From NCBI GenBank assembly GCA_001692895.1, contig KV748206.1, positions 318,434-382,433 on the forward strand: a stretch of DNA of 64,000 nucleotides. Reading direction: 5' to 3'. The notes under the pieces are model-generated. The model saw only the letters and a program-made list of their open reading frames with translations. It made no database searches and had not been told where the DNA came from. How positions within the stretch are numbered: the stretch's first letter is position 1; every line of letters begins with the position of its first letter. The DNA is from Cenococcum geophilum 1.58. Lineage: Eukaryota > Ascomycota > Dothideomycetes > Gloniales > Gloniaceae. Shown piece by piece: positions 12,690-25,110 of this stretch. Made by a program: the position numbers and the translations under genes.

Positions 12690-13560
12690 ACCGATATCGC
12701 AGTACCTTAGAGAGGGGACACACGTCGCCTTTATTCATTTAGTACTCCTTTAGGAATAGTTCTACTGGTGCTTCCGGCAGCGGAGGGCATTTACACCCTC
12801 CCTCTTCATTATTGTATTTACGCTAGTGCGCTAGTTTCCTTTCAATCTAAGCTATATTATAATCGCCTCTTCCTTTATATATCTTTTATGGGCCTTAATA
12901 TATCCCGCAATCTTGCGTAGGTTAATACAGCTACTATATTTAAACCATTTCCGTAACATTAAACCCTATATCTAAGGCCAATCTTAATTCCACTGGTAAT
13001 AATCTATATTAAGTCTGAAGCGTATAGGGGCGAGCAAAGGTAAGTTGAGCATTTTTTTAAGACAGGATACGTGGAAATACTCCCGTGGCTGTATATTAAG
13101 CACGATCCAATATTTATCCTTAATCTTAACCTCTTTACTTTCTGCTTTCTCTGCGAAGGAATAGTAATCTACTTAATATTGTACTTGTGCCATATATCTA
13201 AGTGGAGTTGGCTGTAACAGAACCGTTAATGCGGGTTTACTCTTAAGTCGACGTCGCAAGCGTAACCCATTCTCCGTAATCTTTTCTTTAGGCGTTATCC
13301 GCGAACGCCGCTCCTTTTTAGTAGCAAACTCCGCTATATCTTTTAGAATTTTCTCCCTTTCTCTAATGTCGCTCGTGGGCTTATAGGAGACTTGGATCTT
13401 CAGCGGCTTTTATAGGGTTTTTATAGAATGTTTATCGTCTATAAGTTCTGTGATATTATAGTGTCGTATGCTTTAAAGGGCAGTGTAAGAAGGTAGTGTG
13501 GGAACCGTAAGCAGAAAAATCCAGCTTGGCATGGCCTTTGCGCTTATATTACGGTCAGTG
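12690..13560 (-). pseudogene. Decayed minus-strand gene, family unknown
   Basis: On the minus strand a charged, clearly protein-like frame reads from about 13450 down to 12740 with only TAA/TAG stops (segments RERERKILKDIAEFATKK, DYYSFAEKAESKEVKIKD and MLRKWFKYSSCINLRKIAGY). It converges with the Myb-like pseudogene on the plus strand. Its upstream portion (13385-13610) recurs at 20290-20540. I do not recognise the family. The short plus-strand frames here are shadows. Confidence 0.5.
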
Positions 13561-13610
13561 GTTATCTTAGCGTAATTATATCATTAGCAAAGCACTAGGA
13601 ACCATTGAAG
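13385..13610. repeat. Dispersed repeat, partner at 20290-20540
   Basis: Shared landmarks include CTATAGGGTTTTT/TATAGGGTTTTT, TTTATCGTCTA, AGGGCAGTG, CGCGCTTATATTACGG and CATTAGCAAAGCACTAGGA. Differences are mostly C/T or G/A. The partner carries an extra ~40-base insertion before CATTAGCAAAGC. Both lie in the same orientation. Confidence 0.75.
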
Positions 13611-14800
13611 GCCCAGCCTACTATAATTTCTAGTTTAATCTATTTATAGCGGATTTCTTATAAAGTTTCGTGATTTTCTATTTAAGAAACTTAGCCTTTA
13701 TAAAACTATATATAATAAACTAGTAGGCTAACGGGTAGGAAGTTAAAATTTAGTACTAGAAAGAGGTAATGTAAAGGCCTGCCAATAATACTATTCTATA
13801 TAATCGTCCTATATATAATATTGAAAACTAACTAAGATAAGTATAAAAATTTTAATAATTACAAAAACTTACACCCGCCTTTAAGTAACACATTCTTAGT
13901 CCTGCCTATATAGCGCTGCTTACTTCCATTTCATTGCTTTATAGGGAAACATATCTATATAATACTACGCGTATAACTGTCGCGTTCTTCTGGGTAACTA
14001 TTTTAAGATATCCCGCTATTCCATGCCTCCCTTACATAGGCTCGTAAGGAGTGTCTCTTCGTTAGCTATCCATTATTCCACCGCTTTAGGCCTTAAACTA
14101 TTATATTTATGCTCGTATCGCCATAGTATTTTATATGGAAAATGCTTTGTAATTTCCTTCTATAGCTTTTTTTTACTATATAGGGTTAGGAGGAGGGCCT
14201 TATCCTTCTCTAGCCACTTATCCTGCTTCTTAGAAGCGGTTAGATTTTAAAGGGTTTTATTCGCAACTACAATCTTTATAACCTATTAGTAAAAGAAAAG
14301 GACGAGATTATAGACTTATTTAAGATGGGAACTAACTAGTAATAGCTGTCAAACCTCTATTAAACGCAAGTCTAGTATACCGGGTTTTTTGCTATTCTAT
14401 TAAGACCTAAGATGTAAGCAAGATTAAGAGAATAAGCATAAGACGTATATATCTAGCTCCTAAATATAAGCTAGTAAATGTGGCACCTATCTAGCAATAT
14501 ACACGTATTAGCAACCGAGCGACCTTAAATAGTATGCAATTGAATATTCTTTATCCGTCCATTCTTTACGTACTCTAGCGGTAAGAAAAATTTGGTTATA
14601 TTTATTCTAATAAGCCCATACACTTCTTTTAAGGTTAGAAGTAACCCTATCCCAACTATTACCGCCCTTAAAAGTCATATTTATCAATTATAATCGGTCT
14701 CCAATAGTCCAATTCGCCTAATTATTCGCTAAATGATATGTAAAAGGCTTTCTATTAGCTGCTAGTAATAGGTGTAGTTTCTAGATAGTTTAATATAGTA
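13610..14800. other. Decayed DNA, no gene supported
   Basis: It contains a third copy of the TTTATAGCGSATTTC segment (near 13640) and a 75-codon open frame at 14023-14250 without recognisable features. Stops of the RIP type are dense in all frames. Confidence 0.5.
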
Positions 14801-14809
14801 AGTTAATTA

Positions 14810-15400
14810 ATATCGTCAATGCTAAACTAGAAGACGCTGAACTGGGTGATATTGTTGGCGCTAAGCGGGTTGATACTAATAATAGTAGATCGCACTACTA
14901 GAGCAATTAATAGTTTAAATAGCCCTCCATCTATATAGAATTGTTAAGAGAAAAGGAGGAAGTATTAGTTAGGGATATAGGGATATTTAACGGAACGTAC
15001 CCTTTAATGGAGCACTATACAGCTAATAAAGATAACAACGCTACTATTATGGGTTTCTTCTGCTGCACGCACTGTGATTTTAAGGGTCTTATGTGTATAG
15101 ACACGAATTTACATTATAGTGCAAGTAGGCCTAAAGACGTAGAGACTTCAAATTTAATTATATACCGAAATATTAACACCCTCTAATCTAAATACAAATA
15201 ATTACTATTAAGACTCCATACTAGGTAGACGCGGCCTCTAAAAGAAAACTCTCTCTATGCCTTCCTCCTTAATATACTACTCTAAGTTTTTAAGAATATC
15301 TTATATTAGAGTCTGCAATTTAATTAGAATAGATACTGTAGAAGATATTAAACGTACCTAGAATATAATTATGTTAGGGCGACCCCGTAAATATTTAAAT
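14810..15400 (+). pseudogene. Decayed coding frame with CxxC motif, family unknown
   Basis: A plus-strand frame spans this interval with stops only TAA/TAG; its longest clean part is 14941-15186. It includes CCTHCDFKGLMC, a possible metal-binding Cys cluster, and then basic and Leu-rich stretches. No family recognised. It is followed by 15400-16340 in which I see nothing I can support. Confidence 0.4.
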
Positions 15401-16980
15401 AATAAAGCTAAATAGATAGTATCCCATATTTAATACCCTTTAGTTTTTTCTTAAAGAAGATAAAGAATCTCCTTTTTAGTCTCGGGGAAAAGATCAATTA
15501 AGTTAAATAAGAGGTTACGCGTAGTTCTCCCATCTAGGTAAATGTAAAGAATTTTATGCTATATAGCCTCTGCCGGTTTAATAGGGCGCTAGTATTGCAG
15601 GCCTATAGAATATTCCTTTAAATATGCTTTTTGCTAGCCTTTTAGGCCTATAGTGATTTGTTTATATAATAAAACAGTGCTTTAACACGAAGTGGTTAAG
15701 CTAGGATGCCTTTCTGATATTATTAAAGGCGCTCTTTCCAGATCCATACCAATAGGTTATGAGGCGCTGCATCTGGAATCTCGATCCTAGCTACAGGCTG
15801 CGAAAGCTATAAGAGGCTGCCAAATAAAGAAGCAGCATCTATATTAAAGAGTAAAGTGGCCGTAAATAGCTAATAGAAACGGGACAGACCAGGGAATAGT
15901 TTAAAAGGAGTAGTAAAAATAGTGAAGTTAGGGCAGTAATAAATAAGACCTATAGAAGAAAGCGACAAGGCAACTGGTATAGTGGACGGTAAAGGCAATT
16001 ATGCATCCCTAGCGTAATGGGGCAAAATCAGCTTTATATATTACTTATCCCTACCTTACGCCCTTAAGATCTAAAGCATTTTTAGGTTTATTAAGGCGTT
16101 TTAGCCTATAATTCTTACGGGACGCATTATTGTATTGTTAAAAAGAAAATTAACGGAAGCTTCTAGACTTTACGGTAGGTAAGCTACGTCCAATTAGCCA
16201 GGGAGATAGCTGTATATTCTTACTTTAATTAGCTGTTTAGTTTTTTATTGTAGATCTTTAGAGGAGCACGAGTTGTAGTGGTAGAGAGTGGCGTCTTAGG
16301 GATAATGAGGCGAGGGGGCTAATATACGCCAAGCTAATATTATAGGGGAGTTTCGTTATAATTGCAACGAAACCCCCCTATACTGTTTCCTACTTCTCCT
16401 ACTCTTACGCCTAGCTGCCTTTTTTTATTAGGTCAAATAACCTAATAGGCTTGTAATACTTATATCTTAGCAGCAGGGTAATAAGACGCTTATTAGCGCT
16501 ATGGTAATTTTATTCTATAGTCCTTTCTTACCTAAGCTAATTATTCTTTACTATAGAAGGGAGAAGCAGTCCTTCCCAATGCGTTTTTACAGCTAGCTCG
16601 CACCGTTAATTCTTATTCTTTTGTAGGTTTACCTTCTAATACTTCTTTCCTAAGGTGTTACTTACGCGTAATAGTTATTATTAAATAAGCTTAAGCGGGT
16701 TGCGTAATACCTACGCTTTATTAGCGAAACTAAAGGAATTAAAGTTCTTAATAGAGTAGTAGAGAATTTCCTAGAAGCTTTTTTTATTGGGTATATTAAT
16801 TAAATAGAGGCGCTTAGCTTAAGTAATACTTTGGTAATTTTGGGGGTTTAGAAGACTTTAATAATCTTAATAGCCCTAAAAGCTCTAGTAGCTTTAGCGA
16901 CTCTAATAACTCTAGAGACTTAGAAAGGTCTATATAACTTCTTTTTATTATTCCTAGTTCCTAAGGAAATTATACTTTCT
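15400..16980. other. Decayed DNA with one clear hairpin
   Basis: No gene supported. At 15780-16010 the sequence is less AT-biased but no long frame survives. The notable structure is the inverted repeat at 16343-16380, listed separately. Confidence 0.5.
16343..16380. repeat. Hairpin, ~15-bp arms
   Basis: TAGGGGAGTTTCGTT and AACGAAACCCCCCTA form inverted arms around a short loop. One arm mismatch is a G/A transition. It could be a tiny foldback element or a transposon end; no target duplication is evident. Confidence 0.7.
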
Positions 16981-16984
16981 AATA

Positions 16985-17860
16985 AACGCCCTACCCCGCT
17001 TTATGGAGGAAATTTAGTCTATAAGGGAGCAAGAACCCCGCTTTATAAAGGTAGAGAAGTAAAACTGGAGACCTTACCACAAACAGCCGTGCAGCGACTT
17101 GTTACTATTAGCGTAAAAATTCTGTCCCTAAACCTAAATGACTTAGATACGTTTCGCTTACTCTATAATCCGGCTAAGGGCGGATTAACTAAAGCCCTAT
17201 AGGAACTATATACCGGACTAGTAGGAGACGATAATAAGCTTATAATTTATAACCTAGCTAACGTTTTTAAGAATAACAAAAATCTAGTTAGCCGTAGGTT
17301 AATAAAGTCTATCCTATCTAAGAGGATAGATATTATAGTAAAGTATTTAAAGGAGGCAAAATAAAAGCTCGAAAATGGCGAAAGCCTTAGGAGTATGGCA
17401 AGGAAGTTAGTCTGTTCTTTAGGAGAAGAAGTATTAAAATATAACGATATTACTAGCCAGAAATAGAATCTTTTTAAACCTAGAATACGCATTAGTCTTG
17501 GCAATATAGACTACAGCATAATGTTAGTTCTTCCTTAGGCCTTTACTATATTAATAATTAACTCTTAATAGTATCGAGAGGCATATAACCTTAGGAGAAT
17601 TTTTCGTCTTAAATGCTTAGTTATAGACCTAACCGCAATACCTAGAATGGATAGAGTTGGCTTCTTTAAAGAAGCAACTAAAGGATATATATCTCGGTTA
17701 CGCTAATACTAACTTAATAAGTTAACCCGAAGCTTAGAACGCCCCTTAGAGCTCTAGTAGAGCGAAAAGGCCGGCGGAAATTAAGCACTCCTAAAAAAAG
17801 CGCCCTAGATTAGATAGTTCCTTGCCACCTAGTATAGAGGAGGAAAGTACGCCTGTTGAA
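16985..17860 (+). pseudogene. Decayed coding frame, family unknown
   Basis: A plus-strand frame runs with few TAA/TAG stops from about 16985 to 17860. Recognisable as protein by its charged/hydrophobic rhythm (for example LNDLDTFRLLYNPAKGG, RIDIIVKYLKEAK and LKCLVIDLTAIPRMDRVGFF), but I do not know the family. It may be a mobile-element cargo gene or an orphan. The open minus-strand frame at 17247-17504 is its shadow. Confidence 0.45.
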
Positions 17861-17867
17861 ATCTCTT

Positions 17868-18150
17868 AGGATTATCCCGACGTATATTAGGATCTTCCGT
17901 TAATTTCCCCTGGGCTCCTTTAGTATTATCCCAATATATATTAAGAGCTTCCATTAATTTCCCCTAAGTTCCCTTAGGACGATCTTAATATATATCTAGA
18001 CCTTCCACTAATCCATTTTAAGGACTATCTTGATATTTATTGGGACCTTCCTAAGTTCTTTAACCCTCTTAATATATATTAGGACCTTCCGCCAATCTAA
18101 TCTAAGCTTATTTAGGACTATCTTAATATATACCTAGGCCCTCTATGAAT
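17868..18150. repeat. Degenerate ~45-56-bp tandem repeat, about 6 units
   Basis: Units share the core AGGAYNATCYYRATATATATTARGANCTTCC followed by TAATTYCCC-type sequence (shown in parts: ATCTTAATATATA, GACCTTCC). Variation is mainly C/T and G/A, with small length changes between units. Confidence 0.65.
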
Positions 18151-19190
18151 TCCCACCTGCATAAACGGCACGGTAATAAATAATATAGTTAATTGCTACG
18201 CTATAGTCCCCTATATATAGTATAACAGCCATTACAGCCCGCAAAATCCATTATATTTTACCGTTCTTAATAGGGGACCTTCCGCATATTTGGAATACCA
18301 ATCTAACCCTTAAACTATAACGGCTACTGCGAGGTAGTAACTCTGCGGACTTATACAGATATATAAGCGGTTCCACCTCTATACCCTTTAAAAATCTAGG
18401 GCGTATTATATAAAGCACCTAATATCTCACCACTCTTTTGCTAAAAGGATTCGTAATCTGCCAAAACCTTAAATTTTAGTAGTCTATTACTTAAACCTAA
18501 CGGCCTAATAGCTAATATTTACTATAGCCTTATTTACACTCTATACGGGTATATATAGATAGGGAGTCTATAGATTGTTATATTGTACTAAAGTTAACTT
18601 TTTAAGTAAAACGGCGTTAGGGGTTATAGTTAGGATTATTATAGTAATAGTTCTAGCTTTCTAGTTTATATTTATTAATATACTATTATACCTCTTCTAG
18701 CGTTAGTACTAACCTCTAAGTATAGATTAATATATTTGTCTATTGTTATTACGGCGGGTATAATACAAAAAGGTATATTAGATATCCTTAAAGAGGAATT
18801 CTCTTAGTTTTATGTCGCTATATAGGCTATTAAATTATCTATATCTTTACTGTTAATGCCAGAAGCTATCTATGGCCTAGATATTGCTAAGTTAAAGGTG
18901 TAAGTAGTGGATATAAGTAAATAAAAGCTATTTAGTAGGGCTGATTTTTAGTTAAGTAGGGCCCACATAATACTACCCGTTCTTAAGAAATATTATCGCA
19001 CTAATGCGCGCCTAAGCATCAACGCACCTTATAGAAGAGATGTAGGCAACTTATAAAAATTGTTTTAATATTTATAAGTAAAGGGAATATGCCATAAACT
19101 ATATATAAATATATATCCTCTAGTCCTATATAAAGAGGCCACTAGACCTCTACTCCCGTTATTATTACTTTAACCTTACCTAGCGCTTTT
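18150..19190. other. Decayed DNA, no gene supported
   Basis: Dense stops in every frame and strong TA bias; I see no domain or repeat worth naming. Confidence 0.5.
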
Positions 19191-20170
19191 ACCTTTTAAG
19201 AATAACATTGTAATAAAGCTGCCGGAGATTACAAAGGACAATTTAATTTTTAGACTAGATTGTCCTCCTATTTCTCCTTAAGATTTCCTATAGAGCTTTT
19301 ATAAACTTAATACTAATTATAACGGTGTTGAGGTAAAAGATGCTATATACCCTTTATATTAGTCTAATAGTTCTATAGGTTAAAGATATTTTTGCCCTCT
19401 ACTATACACGGCAGTGCTAGCACTATAGCTCGCACCTATATTACGGTAAACGTATCTTCTTAGGGATATTTAATTCTAATAGTTTAGTGGTTAAACGTAC
19501 GGTATTCTTAGGTAATCTTATACTTATAAAAGGCGGGCCAGAAATGATTAAATAGGTAGAATATAAGGTAGAGAATGGGAATAATTGGCTTTAGATAAAA
19601 AATGCCCCTTCTTCTTAAAAATTCTTTAAATGGGTCTCCTTTAATGACGAACTTAAGCAAGCTAAGGTAAATATTATAAATATTATAGATTTTTATAAGT
19701 TAACAGTTTTATAGGTCTTAGACATAATTAGTCTCCGCCCTACTTTAAGCGTTTCCCCCCTATATGGGAGACGGTTTACCCTACTTAGGATTTTTCTTTT
19801 AAATAGGTTATAGAAGCTAGGCAAAGTGCTATTAGATATAGTTGAAAAGATAGAAAACGGAGAGGAAGTTATAGAATAGGTAAAGCATAAGCTATAGCAT
19901 TGTAAGGGCGAAGACTTAGCCGGGCAGATATTGTCTTTAAGTTTTACTTAGCTAATACAGGAGCTACCTTTACAAGGAGGATGTCTCTCCATTAATTTTA
20001 CTCCTATAACAGTAAAGCCTATACGCAGCGTTACTTATGGGCTCAAGCTTTAGGTTTCTATTTCCGGCTTATTCTATTTATAGCGCATTTCCTATTATAT
20101 AAGGGCTGGAAAAGGTCCGCAAGAGTATTACTTTTTTAATGGCGGTAAGTAAGAGCCACTTATAACATGC
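19190..20170 (+). pseudogene. Decayed coding frames, family unknown
   Basis: Successive plus-strand frames with TAA/TAG stops (for example NNIVIKLPEITKDNLIFRLD near 19200 and FKWVSFNDELKQAKVNI near 19630) end in a segment at 20050-20160 reading ISYYIRAGKGPQEYYFFNGG. This last segment is duplicated at 22630-22730. Unrecognised family. Confidence 0.4.
20050..20165 (+). repeat. Dispersed ~110-bp repeat, partners at 22630 and 13620
   Basis: It shares TTTATAGCGCATTTCCTA, GGTCCGCAAGAGTATTAC and GCGGTAAGTAAGAGCCACTT with 22630-22735. A shorter match is at about 13620-13665. All three lie in the same orientation and appear to be fragments of one former coding segment. Confidence 0.7.
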
Positions 20171-20289
20171 GGATCGTTAGAGTCCGGTAATGAAAATTTA
20201 ACCTAAGTTTTCTGTCGCTCGCTTATACGCCGCAGAACTTTTTTAAATAAACCAGTAAGAAGTAGGCTTGGCAAAGTTTACAATTTTGG

Positions 20290-20540
20290 ACCCCAATCTT
20301 CGGCGGCTTCTATAGGGTTTTTGTGGAATATTTATCGTCTACAAGTTCTATAACACTGCGGTGTTGTATACTTTGAAGGGCAGTGCGAGAAGGTAGTATA
20401 GGTTGAAAAATCCTGCTTAGCATAGCCTTCGCGCTTATATTACGGTTAGTAGTGGTCTTAGCATAATTATATTATAAGTATAGAAGATTTAAGAAGCTTC
20501 CTAAAAGTTCATTAGCAAAGCACTAGGAACCATTTAAGGC
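20290..20540. repeat. Dispersed repeat, partner at 13385-13610
   Basis: Second copy of the segment described at 13385, with transition-type differences and a ~40-base extra stretch before CATTAGCAAAGCACTAGGA. Confidence 0.75.
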
Positions 20541-21250
20541 AGCGGAGTGACATTTGTCTAAATGTTAAGTAAATACTATAGGACTAAGGTGACGAAATTT
20601 TATGCAAGAGCTGTATATATGTAATTATATCTATAAAGGTTCTAAATCCAGAGGGCTATTAGAAAGGGCTCTAATACCTTTACCATAAAATAATTAGTTT
20701 AAGCCTCTTTAGTCAATGTTATTGTTATCTTTTAAGGCTGTGTACCTTAGTATTATGCGCTCTTAAAGGAGGGGAAGTTGATTTTGACGTATTTAATAAA
20801 GTGTTAAGTGGGGGTGCTATGAAAGCTTGAGCCTTCTTAGTTATCGTCTATGGTAAGCAGCTATATACGACTTAGTGTCTCCTCCATCAGGATCGCTAGC
20901 ACTATGTAATCAGAAAGTAGGCTTCTGCATCTTAATTACTAACGTACGGTATATCACCATCTTCTTACTATTTACTATTCCAGTTATTAATCCCAAGTTG
21001 TTTACTATTGCTAACGGCTTTTCTAAATCAGAAAATCCGCAGAACTCCCTATATGTCGTTAGTGAGCGTTATTATAGCTACATATAAAATGCACGGAGGA
21101 AGTATTGTCCCTTAATCTAGAGGATAATAACTACCTTTACCGAATCTAAAGAGGCGCATAAATTATTTATGTCTTGGTTTTACATATAGATATTATACCT
21201 ATAACCGATCGAACCGATAGCTTAAGGATACTGATAAAATTGCGCTCTTT
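20540..21250. other. Decayed DNA, short open frame at 20875-21087
   Basis: A 70-codon frame exists but has no recognisable domain; the surroundings carry RIP-type stops. No gene called. Confidence 0.5.
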
Positions 21251-21900
21251 CCTAGCTTGGAATAAATAGTAGAATACGCTTACGGTCTATAAGACGTCTT
21301 ATAGGATCTTATATCTGGTAGATACCTTTAAACCGCACTAGTTATATCAACTCCCTATTTCTATACGCTCTTATTAATACTATAATTTTCTAGGCCTTAC
21401 TCCAGTCGGTCGGATTAGCGATAGAGTTTTATTTATAGGTGTATAAGGGAAGATATACGTTTTAAAGATTGCTAGATTCGGGTATAAGCTTAAAGCTCTT
21501 TATATAGAGATTAAGGCTTATAGTGCTCTTAAGATGCATAGGTTTACATTTACGCTAAAGTTCTTAGGCTATATTTATAAAGAAATAAAAAGTCGGGTTA
21601 TAGGCTTTTTAATAAAAGCTTTTAATAGCCGTTACCCAGATATAAAGGATCTAGAGATCTATAAAGATACTATACTATAGTTGTATGCCGTAGGAGTCGT
21701 CTATAGAGACCTAAATAAGTATAATATTGTAATTAAAGGCAAGAAAGCGAAGTTTATAGATTTTAAGGCGGCCACTTTCTAGGATAATAAAAACTACGCG
21801 AAGTTAGAGCTAGAGGAAACTATTAAGCTTACTTAGAAGCTAGTAGACGCGTTAAGGGTAGGGGATTGTAGGATATAGCCAGAATATAAACCTTCTACTG
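21250..21900 (+). pseudogene. Protein-kinase-like domain pseudogene
   Basis: A decayed frame contains the ordered landmarks of a small fungal protein-kinase-like fold: a beta strand with Lys (YVLKIARF, near 21455), KALYIEIKAYSAL as the helix C region, and FLGYIYKEIK. The catalytic loop reads GVVYRDLNKYNIVI (near 21705, H of HxD now Y) and the metal-binding segment AKFIDFKAA stands where DFE/DFG is usual. TAA/TAG stops and frame changes upstream make it non-functional. It resembles the short kinase-like proteins abundant in filamentous ascomycetes rather than a canonical eukaryotic kinase. Confidence 0.65.
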
Positions 21901-23700
21901 GAGGACCAGCAAATTATAGACTCTTCGCCTTACTTAGCATATACTTATTACTTCCTTTATCTAACCTAATTAATGCTAGTATAGGGAGCTTAGAATACTA
22001 GAGATATCTTTTTAATAGCCTATTATTATTCGCTTATTGCTAGCTCTTATACCCTCTTTGGGCGTTATTGGTATTCACAACCTATTCTTTAATATAATTA
22101 TCCGCTTCTTAAACACGCTCTATATAAATATGTCGATGTCTTTATATCTATATACTAAATTATATTGCTAAAATACCTTGTGTCCGTTCTAGCGTAATTC
22201 GAATATTTAACGAATTCGCCGTCCTTAGAGTGTTCGTAAGAATATTAGACTTATTCCTGCGTGTATACGGAATAAGATATAACTAGATATACTTCTTATA
22301 TTAGTTCTTAGTATAGAGTATTCTAAGGCTTACTTACTAATTAACTTTGACGTCTACTGTTCTTAGAAATAAGGAAAGCTGATTAGAAACTTATAGCTGA
22401 CTGAATTTAACTAAGGGCAGTAAGCTAGAAAACTAGGAGGGTGGCCGCAGTGACTTTATTACCTAGAAGAACCATATAATAGGTAAAAAGACGTTCTTAT
22501 AAATATTATTTCCTAATATAACTATGTAAAGGTGCGTAAAGGTGCGAGCTATATATTATCCTAATCGGCGCTACTAATAGGACTAGTCTTTTTGGTGCTA
22601 GTTAGTGGTTAATATTTCTTATTATATATTCCATTTCTAGCTTAATCTATTTATAGCGCATTTCCTAATATAAGGGCTGTATGAGAAGGTCCGCAAGAGT
22701 ATTACTTTTTTAAGGGCGGTAAGTAAGAGCCACTTATTACTACTTATAATGCTATAAACGATAGAGAATGTAAGGCTAAAACTCCGTTTACAACTTGGCT
22801 AGCTAATTAAAATTATATAACACAGCTGAAACCAAGCGGCAGTATAAATAACATAAAGTTGGGCGTTAATAATTGATTAACTCATATATACGATATAAAG
22901 GCGCATAAACTAGCTGTAGAAACTTAGTTTTTAGTTAATTTACCTTATAAATAAGAACGAGCTACGAGAATCCAATCCTTATAAGATATTTTATTGGCGG
23001 AGGGGCTATATATATCTAGTGACTCCAATATATAGCTAAAATGCGCGTTATAGCGGACGCCTTACCCGTTCTACTGTTTGGCTAGTAGCCTAATTATATA
23101 TATAATATTCTGTGTTAGAAAGCTTTAATAGTAGAGCAGAGTAAATCCGGCCGTAGCTTAGCCTAAGAGGTAGCCGCTTAGCAATTCTTTTATATAAGCC
23201 TTCCCGTTAGGCACTAACGTCTAAGTAGCCATAAACCTATTAGCTGCAGCAATACCTCTATTTTCCCTTATAAATTTCATTTAACCCTACTTCGCTAATT
23301 GTTCGCAACGTAGTTCCGTAAAGCCGCTCTCTATTTAAGCCTACGATCTACCTCTTTTTATATTTCTTGTATTCTGCCTCTCCTAGTTATCTAGTAATTC
23401 TATTTTTGCCATTAAGGTAAATATTAGCTTGGCCATTCTACCCCGCGCAGCGTATGCCTAATTACTTATATCTTCTATAATAGTTATGCTTTAATATATA
23501 TATACTTTACGGCCTTTTATTCTAAAACAAATTCCTAAATCAGCCGCTATTCCTCCTTAGACGGCTATCTATAATTAAGAACGCTTTATAAAAAACAATA
23601 TTTACTTAATATTTTACGTCCACAGAACGCCTCTCCTTTATAGCCACTAGTATCGCCGACTTACGCGGTCGCACTTCTAGCTATATGGGTTATATCCACT
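21900..23700. other. Decayed DNA; repeat copy at 22630-22735
   Basis: Apart from the ~110-bp repeat shared with 20050-20165, I find nothing that can be named. All frames are stop-rich. Confidence 0.5.
22630..22735 (+). repeat. Dispersed repeat, second copy of 20050 segment
   Basis: TTTATAGCGCATTTCCTAAT, GGTCCGCAAGAGTATTAC and GGCGGTAAGTAAGAGCCACTT are shared with 20050-20165 in direct orientation, about 2.6 kb apart. Confidence 0.75.
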
Positions 23701-25110
23701 AAGGCTGGGGATAAGGCGCTTAATAGGGAATGGGAGGAGATTAGAGGTTATAAATTTGAGATAATAGAGGATATAACTATAACATTTAAAGGCAGATTAT
23801 GTATTATTAAAGACAGCGAAGGGAAGCTAGTTAAAGAATTAGGTACTAAAGATAGAGAAGTAATAAGAGGGGTTTTTACTAGGTATAAATGTTATATAAT
23901 AAGGGCACGGATTAAGTTAGAGAAGAGGTAGTAATAAGTGGTAATCCGAAGCGATATATGCTATTTATTTATAGATAAGAGTCAATCTCTAGCTTCTTTT
24001 ATAGTATTTCCCTAAAACTCTAGAGTATCTTAGTTCCCTAAACCGAATAAATTAAAGATATTCTATCCGTTCTTATAGCCGATCCTAACTAATAAAAGAG
24101 CGTCCTTATTGTCCTTTAGCATATACATAGACAAGCAATTTGTAACCGCTAGTCCTCCACTCTCCTTTTCCTTTTTCTATAAATTACTCGTCTTTATCCT
24201 AGTACAAAATAGCTTAGGGAGATTTTTAATCATATAGCGCCTTATAAATAAGAAAGAAAAGTACTGGCCCTCCCCTGGCAATATTAGATTTCCTATTTAA
24301 TATTAACTACAGATACGACATCTTATTAAAGGTCATTTTATAGACCTAGAGTTTGCTATAATTCTAACCGGGGACGCTTTAATAATAGTTTATCTGTAAC
24401 TTAATAATACACTAGCATAATAGCGCTTAGAGAACTTTTAGAAGAGGCGTTTATCTTAGATAAGTATTAATATATTAAACTTAGGGAACAAGGTGTCCAA
24501 CTATTGGTTTTAGAATTGTTAGACAAGATTGTACTTTCCTTTTATAATAAATCTTGCTCTAAGATATATAAGCAACAAATTAACGAGTACTTAAGACTTG
24601 TATACTAAGCGTTCTATAAGCGTCCTAAGGGATTAAAGCTTTAGAATGCCTCTCCAATAACTAAGAGTCTTAGGCTAACCCTGGCGATAGTTAATACTAA
24701 GCACCGATTATATAACTAATTAATTATTGCGTACCTAAGCCTAGGCCTTAGGCTCTAGTCGACTAAGCTTCTCCGTTAGGTCTAGCTTGTTAATTTAGCG
24801 ACGCTGCTGTAATTAGTTATACTCTCTCCTTAAAAGGGGAATAGAGGTTTATATACCTTTATCTTGGTTACGTTTTGTAGGTTAGAGCTTAATATACGCT
24901 AATCCAGTCAGTATAATGTTATATATAAAAGAAGGGTTTATACTTTAAGGAAATAAGGCTTATATAAAACTAAGGTAACCACGGCTACTAGTAAAGCCCT
25001 ATTCTACGGCTATTAACTTAAAAAACTTTTTAGCTATAGGCCTTAAGTTTAAACAATACGGTTCGTAGTTTTTAAGGCAAGTAAGGTACTCCATGACAAT
25101 ATTAAAGCTT
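23700..25110 (+). pseudogene. Decayed coding frames, family unknown
   Basis: Starting near 23700, an unusually clean charged stretch reads WEEIRGYKFEIIEDITITFK and then KELGTKDREVIRGVFTRYK. Further decayed frames to about 25110 include FIDLEFAIILTGDALIIVYL and ILNLGNKVSNYWF, all with TAA/TAG stops. They may belong to one gene of roughly 450 codons or to two. No family recognised. Confidence 0.4.

Noticed and set aside
15670..15770. tRNA-like segment (TGGTTAAGCTAGG as an A box)
   Set aside because: No proper B box or cloverleaf could be folded by eye.
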